Below, piece by piece: positions 10,671 through 20,462 of a DNA stretch of 64,000 nucleotides. Both the position numbers and the translations under genes were made by a program. The DNA is from Peromyscus leucopus (lineage: Eukaryota > Chordata > Mammalia > Rodentia > Cricetidae), in contig NC_051068.1 in NCBI RefSeq assembly GCF_004664715.2, forward strand, positions 11,834,298 to 11,898,297. The letters are read 5' to 3'. Positions within the stretch are counted from its first letter, which is position 1. Every line of letters starts with the position of its first letter. The notes beneath the pieces are model-generated. The model saw only the letters and a list, made by a program, of their open reading frames with translations. It was not told where the DNA came from and did no database searches.

Positions 10671-10771
10671 TGAAATTTCTTCCTCACATTGCTCTCTTTC
10701 CAGCCAAAGTCTTCAGGAGTTTCTTTGGTTTGGCAGAGTTCATCATGCCAACATCATACTTGTAAGGGAAG
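10648..10771 (-). other. candidate exon with acceptor and donor, minus strand
   Basis: On the minus strand a run of eleven T (10785-10775) ends in CAG at 10774-10772, a good 3' splice site. After 124 bases the sequence reads ...CCAG then GTAAAC (10647 downward), a good 5' splice site. One frame stays open from the acceptor for about 28 codons (start FPYKYDVGMMNSAK) and then stops at TGA; the other two stop earlier. So it would be a noncoding, last-coding or frame-terminating exon. I recognise no protein family. The plus strand of the same bases also offers an acceptor (tttccag, ending 10705) and a GTAAGG at 10762, so strand is unsure. Confidence 0.3.
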
Positions 10772-10785
10772 CTGAAAAAAAAAAA

Positions 10786-11179
10786 TGTGTTTCTAGCCTG
10801 TGCTACCCAGGAAGAAACCAAACCCTTTAGCTTTGTGTTGCCTTGAGAATGTCTGTCTTTAAGGAGATAAAAAGATATGGCATCTCTGTCTTCTCCTTGG
10901 CTGCCTTAATCCTTGGGTAAAGCCGTACTCGGTCCCACATGCAGACATGATAATTGCTAGTTGGAGCTTGTCTACCTCTTTGCACATTTTAAGAAGCTAC
11001 AGTGGCTTACGTCTGAGAGTTCATAAGCTTCTACTCCAGCCTCCTTCTCACATGCATCCGAAACCTTTATAGCAAGATGACCACTAGCTAGCCCCTCCCT
11101 GCAAAGCAATAAAATCTACTTCCTCTTTATTCAGAGAATGGCTTGGTGATTTGGTCCTGACTCCTTTATGCTAGCAAGT
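10786..11179. other. unique sequence, no gene seen
   Basis: No repeat or usable frame recognised between the candidate exon and the next LTR. Confidence 0.45.
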
Positions 11180-11542
11180 TGTATCAGTTACTTTTCTGTT
11201 GCTGTGACAAAATGTCATAACTGAGGCAACTTATAGCACAAAGAATGTATTTTGGCTTATAGCTCCAGAGAAATAAGAGTACATTATGGTTGGCAGGTGT
11301 GGCATCAAGTAACAGTCATAGTTGCAGGAGCAGGAAAGTGAGAGGTGACATATTCAACCCTAAGCACTAAGCAAAGAGAGCGAAATAAAAGAGGAGCAAG
11401 GCTATGAACTCCTCAAATCCATGCCCAGTGATGTCCCTCCTCCAGCAAATATGAACCACCTCTCCAAACAGCATCACCAACTGAGGACTAAATGTTCAAA
11501 TATCTGAGCCCACGGGGGACATTCATCACGAAAACCCCCACA
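11180..11542 (-). mobile_element. MaLR-class LTR, minus orientation, TG...CA ends visible
   Basis: Begins 'tgtatcagttacttttctgt', continues 'tgctgtgacaaaatgtcata', 'ggcaacttatagcacaaaga', 'ccaactgaggactaaatgtt' and 'caaatatctgagcccacggg', and ends 'aaaacccccaca'. It is about 363 bp, a normal solo LTR length. The flanking 5-mers do not match well, so no duplication is claimed. Confidence 0.8.
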
Positions 11543-11936
11543 TAAGCAAAAGTTTAATTAGAGTTCTGCCCAATATGTGTTCCCCATGCCCTAGACTCGA
11601 TCTCATTTCTCTTGTGTCTGTGATGAAAGACCCCAAATCTCAAGTAACATTTGGAAATGGAGGATCCATTGCATGGGAAATTCCAAACAGCAGTCTACCA
11701 TGCTCTTGCTGAAGCTGGAACAAAGGCATTGGCATTGTCCAGACTGTGATCGTCAAGGGAACCTGTGCCAAACACTGAACACAAGCCTTCCAGGAGGGAG
11801 GGAAGCAGCCAGTTTTGAGCGCAGTTCAGTTACGGTAAAGCATTTGACACCAGGGCTATCTAAGAAAAGGAAGGAAAACAGTCTAAGAGCGACAGTACTG
11901 TAGAGAAAAAAATTACCTAAAAAAATCACCAATATT
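11543..11936. other. unique sequence, no gene seen
   Basis: No repeat recognised. A 76-codon frame at 11673-11903 has no features. Confidence 0.4.
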
Positions 11937-12062
11937 GGGCCAAGCATGGTTCCAGCACTTGGGAAACAGAGGCAAGTGGAATTCTGTGACTTCCAGGCCA
12001 CCATAGTGAGTTCCAGGCCAGCCACAGCTACATAGTAAGACCCTGTCCCCCAAATCAAACAA
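11937..12062 (+). mobile_element. old B1 SINE
   Basis: 'gggccaagcatggttccagc', 'acttgggaaacagaggcaag' and 'gctacatagtaagaccctgt' give a diverged B1 in the plus orientation, missing part of its first internal promoter half. Confidence 0.75.
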
Positions 12063-12422
12063 CTTCCCAAGCCATATTATGAACAGACTAGTGGGTGTGA
12101 ATTGTTTCTAGCCCCAAGTGACACTTTTTCTGGGGGAGAACCATCAGCATGAGGACCTCAAAGACCATTGATTTCATTCCCAACTCTCTCAATATCACAA
12201 GAGACAGAAGGGTATAAAAAGTTTAGGAAATACCCATATACAAGAAGTGATTCCCCATGTTACACGTTAGAACTTGGATGGGATGTTTCCCTGCCAATCT
12301 TGTCAGCTAGGCAGAAGGTGGCTCTGGCAGGTCTCTGCAGGCGTTTTTGAAGATTGTGTGAACTCTGGCCCCATGTCTCAAATCCTCTTTCTAGTTTCAT
12401 GCCACACTTGTGCATGAACATC

Positions 12423-12425
<3 letters not shown>

Positions 12426-12499
<74 letters not shown>
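12426..12499. repeat. compound (AC)n(AG)n microsatellite
   Basis: About 30 bp of AC followed without a break by about 44 bp of AG, ending at 12499. The AG part is a homopurine/homopyrimidine mirror repeat able in principle to form triplex DNA. Confidence 0.97.
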
Positions 12500-12500
<1 letters not shown>

Positions 12501-12689
12501 CTTCTGGTAAAGCATTGGCTTCCACTTCACCCCATCTCTGCTGCTTAAAATGTAAATAGCTTCTAAGATAACTCATCATTTAATATTTCTTTAATTGTGT
12601 TTTTATTTATTAAGAACACCCTCTCAGTGCTAAGGTAAGAGGAGGAGAGCAAAGGGAAGAGATAAAATTGATAAGATAGGACCTCTGTG

Positions 12690-12844
12690 ACAGGGCTGAG
12701 TGGACAAAACTGTATTCAGATCCCAGCTTTGCCATTATGTTAGTTCATGAACTGGAGCAGATTGTTTAATTCATCTGGGGCTTAGTGGATTTGCTTCTAA
12801 AATGGAGACAGCCCTGCTTTCCTATCAGGGATGTTGTTTGTGCA
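12690..12844 (+). mobile_element. MIR SINE
   Basis: 'cagatcccagctttgccatt', 'ggagcagattgtttaattca', 'ctggggcttagtggatttgc', 'ttctaaaatggagacagccc' follows the MIR order (core, then '...cctcatctgtaaaatgggg...'). Confidence 0.72.
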
Positions 12845-13222
12845 ATGGTTATCTTCCCCTTAACTTGATGGGATTTGGAATCACAATGAAAACACACCTC
12901 TGAGGTGTATCTGTAAGGGTGAATCAGGGAACATTCAGCTGGAGAAGGAAGATCTACCTTGACTGTGGAGGCCCTATCCCTAGTCTGGAGTTCTTCAACT
13001 GAATAAAAAGAGAAAGAACATGCTGAACATCACTGTTCATCTCTCTCTTCTTCATGACTGTGGATACAATGTGACCAGCCGCTTCACATTCTTGGCTTCA
13101 TGCCTTTGCCCACTCTGATGGATTTGAATCCTGAAATTGTGAATCAAAGTAAGCCTGTCCTCTATCATGTGGCCTTGATCAGATATTTTACCACAACAGT
13201 GAGGAAGTAACTCAAACAGACT
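12845..13222 (+). mobile_element. ERVL-class LTR
   Basis: Begins near 'aacttgatgggatttggaat', then 'aaacacacctctgaggtgta', 'ttgactgtggaggccc', 'gactgtggatacaatgtgac' and ends 'ttaccacaacagtgaggaagtaac'. Same family as the fragments at 1215-1552 and 57790-57990. It lies directly after the MIR, with no space between. Confidence 0.75.
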
Positions 13223-14443
13223 GCTTCTCCAAATCTCCAGTCCCAGAGGGAGGGAAGGCCCTTCTGCGGGCATACCCACTTTGGTGTCTGTTCAGTAATT
13301 TCAATGATTATTTATATATTGATTCAGGACAAAAGTAATAGCTTAGAAATCAAAATCTGCAGAATTCTTGAGATAAATCACCAGACTGTCCAAAAGTTGG
13401 AGGTCATAGCAAGTAGCCTTGCCTCTGTCCCCAAATATGTCTTTCTCAGACAACAAAACAAAACAAGACAAGACAAAACAAGAACAGAGCCTAACGTGTC
13501 TGCGAGGTTGTGCAGGGCTTCCCCGAGAACTTGCTGACATCAATGCCCCTTCTTCCTTCCTTCCTCTGTCAAGCTGTGTTTAAGACGGGAGAGCTGACGT
13601 GTGTGCACGACACAACTTGAAAACAGGGAGTGAAATGTGTGAAACAAAAGAGCACAAACGGAATCCAAGGCTACAAAGGAGCCACCACGGGGTGGGGGTG
13701 GGCTGCTAAGCTCAAATGCAGGTCTGGTGAGTTTCCAGCGTCTTCTGGGACTTCATCAGGGACAACAATACCCAGAGGGAAGCCCAGACTTGACCGCGGA
13801 TGGTTAACAGCAGAAATGTCAGTTTCAAGATGGACGATAGTCCCCTGTTAACTGAGAGGGCACAGTTTCACATCCGCAAGGGCTTGTCCCTGGACTAGAC
13901 AACTGCCCATGGTCATTCTCCCTCGGTAAATCAAAGCCATCAATTACCACCTCCTGCTGCAGCTGCTTCAGATGCTGTAGGATAGACAGGGCTGAACAGT
14001 AAAATCACTGGCTGGGGATGGCTCCTTCTGGAGCTGTGTGCTGTCAGCGATGCTTATCAGACAAGCTAAACAGCCACTGTGGGACTCCTACCCCACGCTG
14101 GGCTTGGACTCCAACTGAGTGCTGTCCAGGGCTTGCCATGCATGGCTTGCTACACACATCTGAGCTCAGAGACTGTGCACAGCCTTCACAGAACAATGGC
14201 AACTGGAGCCTCCTTTTCCTGTCACTGATCTGAAAGAACTGAAGTTTCAGTCTTACTGACGCCCACCAGTCCTTCAGGTTTAATGATTCTGTGTCTGACC
14301 AAACTGAGTACAAGTCCCTCCATAGCCAAAAGGAACTCAGGAAGAGCTAGCATCTCAGAGATAACTATGCAATGGGAGTTGTAAAAAATTATTTTTACAA
14401 CAGATATTTGAGTGATTGATACACATTGATGATTTCTAAAAAC
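13223..14443. other. unique sequence, no gene seen
   Basis: Mostly unique DNA. An A/C-rich simple stretch with AAAAC-like units lies at about 13455-13485. Frames up to 89 codons overlap on both strands and have no recognisable domain. Confidence 0.45.
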
Positions 14444-14454
14444 AATCTGTTCAG

Positions 14455-14652
14455 GCCAGTGAGATGGCCCCTTTGGAAAAGCACTTGTCAGCACCAAGGC
14501 TGACAACTTCAATTCGATCCCTGAAACTCACATGGTAGAAGGAGAGGACCAACTTCCTGCAAGATGCTGTCTGATTTCCATATGTGTACAGTGGCATGCT
14601 CATGCACACATGTGTACAAATGATAATAAGAATAACAATTTTTAAAAGAAAT
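14455..14652 (+). mobile_element. B3 SINE with target-site duplication
   Basis: 'gccagtgagatggccccttt', 'ggaaaagcacttgtcagcac', 'catggtagaaggagaggacc' and 'aacttcctgcaagatgctgt' give the B3 order; the tail is an A/T-rich AATAA repeat. The flanking direct repeats aatctgttcag (14444-14454) and aatttgttcag (14653-14663) match at 10 of 11 positions. Confidence 0.85.
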
Positions 14653-14663
14653 AATTTGTTCAG

Positions 14664-15219
14664 CCAACTATATGGGTTAATTTGAGCTAATACTGTTCTA
14701 TACCCCAATATATTTGATCTATACTATACCCAATAGTATTTGATAGTTGTGACTACCAATTGAACTTGAAAGAATAATGGTGTTTTATGAGTAAACAATG
14801 CATGTTTACAAAAAGTAGATTAAAAATATTTGGGTACAAAATGATAAGCACACATTTTCCACAGCCACCTCTCTTGTCCTACGGGGAGTAATCTGTTCAG
14901 TCCTCCAACATTTTTCCCTCTGAATGCAGTGTGCATGTGTGTGTCTACATTGTAGTAAGCCATCCTTGAGCCCCTGTGTTCATATCCTTTTGTATATGTG
15001 CATGCCACTCTAATAGGTGGCTCTAGTAGACAAATTGTTGAAACAACAAGAATGTATAACTGAAATGTAAATAGTAAGCCTTGACCTGACCCTATGAGTG
15101 GTTTACTAACTTACACTTTGACCAATACTGCAGGAAAACTCAATTCCTTACAACCACATCATTGATTATTGTCATTAAGTTTCTCAGATTAATCTCTTTT
15201 TAAAATTAGTTACTTGAGA
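14664..15219. other. unique AT-rich sequence
   Basis: No repeat family recognised until the LINE-related segment. Confidence 0.4.
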
Positions 15220-15277
15220 GTTTCATACAACATATTTTTATCATATTCATCCCCCAAATCCAACTCTTCCCACACCC

Positions 15278-15324
<47 letters not shown>

Positions 15325-16150
15325 AATCTTCCAAGACCAGTCTGTGCTGCCCAAATGTTCTTGGATGTGTGGTCTTCTGTTGGAACCTGGTTGATGTATC
15401 AGCATTACACTCAGAGAAAACTGTCTCTTCCTCTCCCAAACACGAACAAGTGCTAATAGCTTGTCATCTATTAGTGGAATTATATGCCCAATTCCCATTT
15501 CCATGCCAGTATTTGGTTGTCTGGGCTTGCAGTTTTTCTGCATGCTGTCCTGTGAGAGTTCATATGTACAGCTGCCCTGCTGTATCCAGAACACTTTCAT
15601 TACAGTCATCCAAAAACCATGGATCTTATACTATTTCTACCTCCTTGCCAGAGTGACCCTTGAGCTTTAAGGTGTGGTGTGATGTGGTGTGGTATATAAT
15701 GTTACCTTTAGAGCTAAGCATTCTATAGTTTCTTATTCTCTACACTTTGGACAGTTGTGAGTCTTTGTGTTAATCGCCATCTATTACAAGTAGAAACTTC
15801 TCAGATGACTGACAGATGCACTGTCCTATGGATATAAAAATAAGTGATTAGGAGTTGTTTAATATCTTGTCCATTTAGCAGCATATAATAGTGACAGGTT
15901 CTCTTATAGGACCTATAACATATCTGGCCTAGGTTCTTAGCCTGATAATGGCATTACATAGTTTTCATCTTGTGAACAGGACTTAAATCCAATCAGAGAA
16001 TAGTTGCTTACCACCATGATGCTTATGCCACTATGGCACCAGTGGGCATGTCTTGTCAAGCTTGTCATTATTGTAGCCTACAAGGTTCATAGCTGGGTCT
16101 GATTGATAACTGCTTCTTGAGGAAATTTTGTTGTCTTAAATAACATATCT
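15220..16150. mobile_element. LINE-1-related rodent noncoding segment
   Basis: The text 'gacagttgtgagtctttgtg', 'ttaatcgccatctattacaa', 'ctgacagatgcactgtccta', 'gcaccagtgggcatgtcttg' and 'ggttcatagctgggtctgat' resembles a large noncoding repeat that I recall as accompanying rodent L1 (Lx-type) sequence. I assign it from memory of repeated text, not from coding capacity. The frames inside it are not genes. A GT microsatellite sits within its 5' part. Confidence 0.5.
15281..15320. repeat. (GT)20 microsatellite inside LINE-related DNA
   Basis: Forty bases of pure GT separate 'cttcccacacccagg' from 'tattaatcttccaagacc'. It replaces the C-rich stretch that I would expect here. Confidence 0.95.
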
Positions 16151-17496
16151 CCAAGTGCTAATGGAGTTGATTACTCTTTAAATAATAGATTGTTTTTATG
16201 GATGGTCTTTCAATTGTTAATTTATACCATTTAATTAGCTCTTGTATTAAGCTGAGTTCTTGCCGGTGGCCATGTCAGAGGAGCAGCAGGAGTCAACTGA
16301 AGTTCAGGTGTCAGCCCACTAGGAGGAAAATCCCTGATGGGTGAATCTTGGATAGGCAAGGCCCTGAGACCAGAGATTCCAGAATGTTGCCTTTACATGT
16401 TTGACACTGCCATTTTTCTTTGGTATCTGGTATGGTGTAAATGGCTGTGGGGAGATCCCCACTGCCTGTAATGTAGTATGTTTATCTCATGGAAATGTTC
16501 CATTCCATTGAGCATTTTTACATGTGGACTATTATGAAGATGATTTCTTCCTAAGCTATACACTCTAATTGATAATAATAATGTTAGTTTAGATAGAGTT
16601 TTGATGATTAAAAAAAAAAAAACAAGAAAGTATCACACAGCTAGAACTTGTGTTTCTACTGAGGAACCATATACACTATGGCTTCGGTTATGATTAAGAA
16701 AAACAGTTGAGTCCCAGTAGCTCAGCTAGTTTAAATTCTTCTAATCTTAATGTTGGGAGGTATGTTCAAAAGTTTCAGAGTGCATCATAGCTGAAATAAA
16801 GCTTTGAAAATAACTTAAAGTTAGACTAAGATGTTTTTGTCAAATAGCTGTAAGGTGAAAAACCCAAGACAAAAATCTAAAGTTTTAGAAAGGCACATAG
16901 TTGAATAAAGAACTTGTTAAGGTCAGGGAACAAGAAGATGGCAGCCCAGTTATAATTAGCTGATGTACCTTTCTTTCTAGGATTGGATGATGACCAAAGG
17001 TGGTGATTAATTCCTTGTACCATTTCTGCCCTCAGTCTCCTGATGAAACTATTGATGAGTGGGTATGCACCCTAGAGATTTAAAGTAGAGCTCACTGATT
17101 ATTTTTCCTATATAAAAGTTTAGATTTGTGGTTTCTTTAAGATTCCCTATAAGTTTACCTTTCAAGATAAGTAATAAAGTGTTAGGTCCTTTCTTTGTAA
17201 CTGTAAAACACAGTCTCTGGTAAAAGAATATCTTGCTTGCTTACACACTATTAATCTATAACAATTTCCTTGGGTATGAATGAATGTATATAGGTTCTTG
17301 GGATAATTTGTTTTTCACATGTAATACATAAAATGTTTAATCATGTAAGGGAAATGGAAAACATGCTGTTTTTTACTTACATTCATTGTAATCATTCACT
17401 TGAAAAACAAAATGTAAACACATTGTAATTTTTATATTGCCTGAAAGATTTTGCTGGGGTATATAAGCTGTCAGGGAAAGAATAAAGATAGAGTTA
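16151..17496. other. AT-rich sequence, possibly old LINE debris
   Basis: Text such as 'gccggtggccatgtcagagg' and 'aggcaaggccctgagaccag' hints at further transposon debris but I cannot name a family. No frame above 60 codons. Confidence 0.3.
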
Positions 17497-17715
17497 AAAT
17501 GAGTTAGAAGGAAAACATCAAGAGTGAGAGAGTTGGAAAGAAAACATCGAGAATGACAAAGTTAGAAGGAATTAGAAGGAAACCATTAAGAATGACACAG
17601 TTAGAAGGAAAACATCAAGAATGAGAGATGGAAATCACCAGAAAAATAAATAATTGAGAATGCAAAAGAAGAATAAAGAAAAGGTCTGAAGGAAACCATT
17701 AAGAGAGTGTGTGAG
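17497..17715. repeat. 29-bp minisatellite
   Basis: Units with the form 'gaaaacatcaagaatgagag...gttagaag' start at 17511, 17540, 17579 and 17608. Three are exactly 29 bp; a 10-bp extra piece ('gaattagaag') separates units 2 and 3. A partial unit precedes (about 17497-17510) and another ('ggaaaccattaagagagtg') follows near 17693. Unit differences are scattered substitutions. Confidence 0.85.
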
Positions 17716-18630
17716 TATCTTTTTCCTTAACCACTTCAGATTTACAAAGTCATATAGTACATGCCAACTCTGTGGATTCCCTTTGAGCCCTGTGCGGGGC
17801 TGGAGACTGCCCCACCCCCCACCCAGGCAGCAAAAAGTTCTAAAGGACAACAATTTATATTTTCATATTTGTTTGTAGAAGATCTTTATGTTAAAGAACT
17901 GTGGGTTTTAATCCTCTGCTTACTTTTTCCAGTTAATTCCCTCTTTAGCTTGTTTTCCTCTGCCTTGTTCTGTCTTGCATGTTGCATGCTTCCAGTAATG
18001 TCTGCTCATCCTTAGTTGTTTGTTCTTTACAGACAGTGGGACCATTTAAATGTTGAATAGTAATTCTGAGTATAGATATGAGACTTGTTGGGTGGTGGAC
18101 TTCACTGGGAGTTCTGGTGGAAAGAGGATTTTCCCTCCGGGAACTCCAAAAGCTGCTCTAGTTTGCCTGGGGAGTGTTAGAAGCTTCTCACTGGGATCCT
18201 AGAAACCTATCCAGAGAAGTTGGCTTGGGATTCTACTTTTAAACATTCTTTATTCTGCCTCATTTCCCTGTATTTGCTCCAGAGCTCTATCCTATTCCAT
18301 CCTGCTGAGTCAAGAGGATCTCAGGTGAAATTCCCACACACAAGAATAAATCCACCACCCTGTTAGCATGGAAAGGGAATTCACCTGGCTCATAGACTAG
18401 GGGTCGCAGTTTCCTTGGAGTCTGTCAACTATATCTCTAGGACACTCCGCGGTGATTCCTGGGTGTTACCATATTTCAAGGTGAGCATCATGTTTGTCAT
18501 GGGCTGCCCATTCTTCTGTTTTGGCCATTCTCCCAGCCATCTGATTTCCATCTTGCAGAGGCCTACACTCCCTGTTTGCTCTTCTGTTTTGTCTTCATAC
18601 ATTTACATTTTTAATCTCTTCTACTTATTT
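17716..18630. other. unique sequence, no gene seen
   Basis: No confident repeat. A frame at 17761-18015 and part of a 127-codon frame from 18415 are open but hydrophobic by composition of T-rich DNA, not by design. Confidence 0.4.
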
Positions 18631-18634
18631 ATTT

Positions 18635-18785
18635 TAAATTTAATTATTTATTTTATATTTCAACTGCAGTTTCCTCTCTCTCCTCTCCACCCTGTCCCCT
18701 CCTCAATCCACTCCTCCATTTCTAATCAGAAAAGGGCAGGCCTCCCATGGATATCAACAAAACATGGCATATCAAGTTGCACTTA
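18635..18785 (-). mobile_element. LINE-1-related fragment
   Basis: 'atatttcaactgcagtttcc', C/T-rich text, then 'cagaaaagggcaggcctccc' and 'atggatatcaacaaaacatg', 'gcatatcaagttgca' match a rodent L1-associated noncoding sequence I recall. Orientation is inferred from that memory. Confidence 0.55.
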
Positions 18786-19234
18786 CAATTTTTTTTAAAA
18801 AAAAAAAACTTTTTAGTATTTTCAGTGGAATAAGGGGATGAAAAACAAACCTGTGTGAATAGTCCTCTGTGAATCTCCCCATGACTTATTTCAAGTTCCT
18901 GAGACTGTCAGTCAAGTAGAGGTCACTGGATAGTCTCTGTCACTCTGTCATGTCAAATGAAATGCACACTTCCTTAAAGAATCATTATCAATTCAGAGAA
19001 ATGTGGGGGCCAATAGATGTGATGGTTGGGTTCAATGTCAACTTACCACAATTAGAGTAACCTCCGCAAGGAGCCTCAACTCAAGAATTGTCCTGATTGC
19101 CTTAACTGAGGTGGCAAGACCCCCCTCCCCCTGCCAAATGTGGGTAGCATAAGAATATGCTGGTAACATGGATGAAAATGGGCACAGCAGAAGGAAGACT
19201 GTTTACCTGTTACTCACATGGTCATTCCTTTTGA

Positions 19235-19235
<1 letters not shown>

Positions 19236-19303
<68 letters not shown>

Positions 19304-19310
19304 TGCTGCT
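19236..19310. repeat. (GCT)10 GTT (GCT)10 GTT (GCT)3 triplet array
   Basis: Twenty-five triplets with GTT interruptions at 19266-19268 and 19299-19301, which splits the array into two equal blocks of ten GCT and a short block of three. On the minus strand this is an AGC (CAG-type) repeat and gives long poly-Q or poly-S frames that I do not regard as coding. Confidence 0.98.
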
Positions 19311-19572
19311 GGTAGGTGTGGTGTGGCGTGGTGGTGTGCTCTGGTAGGTGGGTGGAGTGCTGGAAGTGTGATGGGGTGGTGGTGGTGGTGTGAAGATTGG
19401 TGGTGTTGGTGGACCGTAGGTGAGTGGAGGTGTAGGTGCGTTGGGTGGGTGGTGAGAGGGGAGTACGTGGGAGTGAGTGGTAGGAGGTGGTGGTTTGGTG
19501 GAGGTTGTGGTGGTGGTGCGTGGTGGTAGAGTGGTGGTTAGGGTAGGTGGTTGGTGTGTGGTGGTGTGGTTC
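19311..19572. repeat. G/T-rich, C-poor strand-asymmetric tract
   Basis: Degenerate GGT, GTGG and TGGGTGG motifs without a fixed unit. Only nine C occur on the plus strand between 19321 and 19560. Many GG and GGG runs give G-quadruplex potential on the plus strand. The long frames on both strands here come from the low complexity. Confidence 0.9.
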
Positions 19573-19984
19573 ATTCCCGAACATTAGAAGCACCTCCAGG
19601 CTTTCATATTAATTTGTCTGAGCAGACTGCTCTCATAGGAACCTTAGCAGAGACTGATCAAACACCAGTGGACTGCTGAGACAGCCAGCCACAAGACCAA
19701 GAACTACAGCTCTTGTTACTGTTTCTTGCAGTGTAAGCATAATACTATACATAGACGTGTGTGAGTGTGTATGTGAATGTGTGCATGTGTGTACATATAA
19801 TTTTCATACTTTTCTGTTCCTCTAGAGAACCTTAACCAATACAATGGGAAAAGCTCTGAACAGAGAATTAGAAAACAGAATTCAGTCCTGGTTTTGCTAC
19901 TAATTAAATAATTTGTTTTTGAGGAGGTCACTCTGCCTTCTGGAGTCTTCTGGAGCTCTTATGGTAGTTGTTATTGTTTTTAAT

Positions 19985-20462
19985 TCTTGGGGGGGCCCAT
20001 CACCCAACTCCAAATAAATCCATGGAGGTTTATTCTTACTTATGAATGCCCAGCCTTACCTTGGCTTGTTTCTAGTCAGCTTTTCTAACTTAAATTATCC
20101 AGTTTCTCCTTAACCACTTTTTTGCCTCTGGGCTTTTACCTTTCTCTATTCTATATTCCATGGCTGGCTGGGTGGCTGTCCCCTGGTGTCCTCCTCTCCT
20201 CCTTTTCTCCCTCCTTACTCTCTCCCCTAGAGTTCTCCTCCTATTTATTCTCTCTGTCTGCCAGCTTTGCTTATTCTTTCTCCTGCCTTTCTATTGGCTG
20301 TTCAGCTCTTTATTAGACCAATCAGGTGTCTTAGACAGGCAAAGTAACACAGCTTCACAGAGTTAAACAAATGCAACATAAAAGTATGTAACACATATTT
20401 ACATCATTAAAAATGTTCCACAGCATAAACAAATGTAATACATCTTAAAATAATATTCCACT
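19985..20462 (-). mobile_element. rodent ERV-type LTR, minus orientation
   Basis: 'ccatggaggtttattcttac', 'gcccagccttaccttggctt', 'cctctgggcttttacctttc', 'tattggctgttcagctcttt', 'agacaggcaaagtaacacag' and 'taaaataatattccac' follow a common muroid LTR that I know in this orientation. Family name not assigned. The 'ctattggctg' and 'accaatcagg' text is CCAAT-box-like in the LTR's own orientation. Confidence 0.75.

Larger units (their letters stand above)
19018..19843 (+). mobile_element. ERVL-class LTR interrupted by triplet and G/T repeats
   Basis: The 5' part 'tgtgatggttgggttcaatg' and 'tcaacttaccacaattagag' and the 3' part 'ctgttcctctagagaacctt' and 'aaccaatacaa' are the two ends of an ERVL-type LTR (MLT2-like layout, TG...CA). 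Between them lie (GCT)n at 19236-19310 and a G/T-rich tract at 19311-19572. The 3' part resumes around 19590. I infer repeat expansion inside the LTR rather than two separate fragments. Confidence 0.65.

Noticed and set aside
14455..14652. tRNA-like A and B box sequence
   Set aside because: Belongs to a tRNA-derived SINE, as do the other tRNA-like heads in the window; no intact tRNA cloverleaf is present.
15247..15609. 120-codon minus-strand frame with a His/Thr run
   Set aside because: It reads across the GT microsatellite in LINE-related sequence.
17497..17715. Possible CRISPR-like direct repeats
   Set aside because: Units abut without unique spacers; this is a tandem minisatellite in a mammalian genome.
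18415..18798. 127-codon hydrophobic frame
   Set aside because: Hydrophobicity follows from T-rich sequence; its 3' half lies in LINE-related DNA.
19203..19593. Poly-Gln, poly-Ser and His/Thr-rich frames of 103-123 codons
   Set aside because: They are translations of the triplet and G/T repeats inside a decayed LTR.
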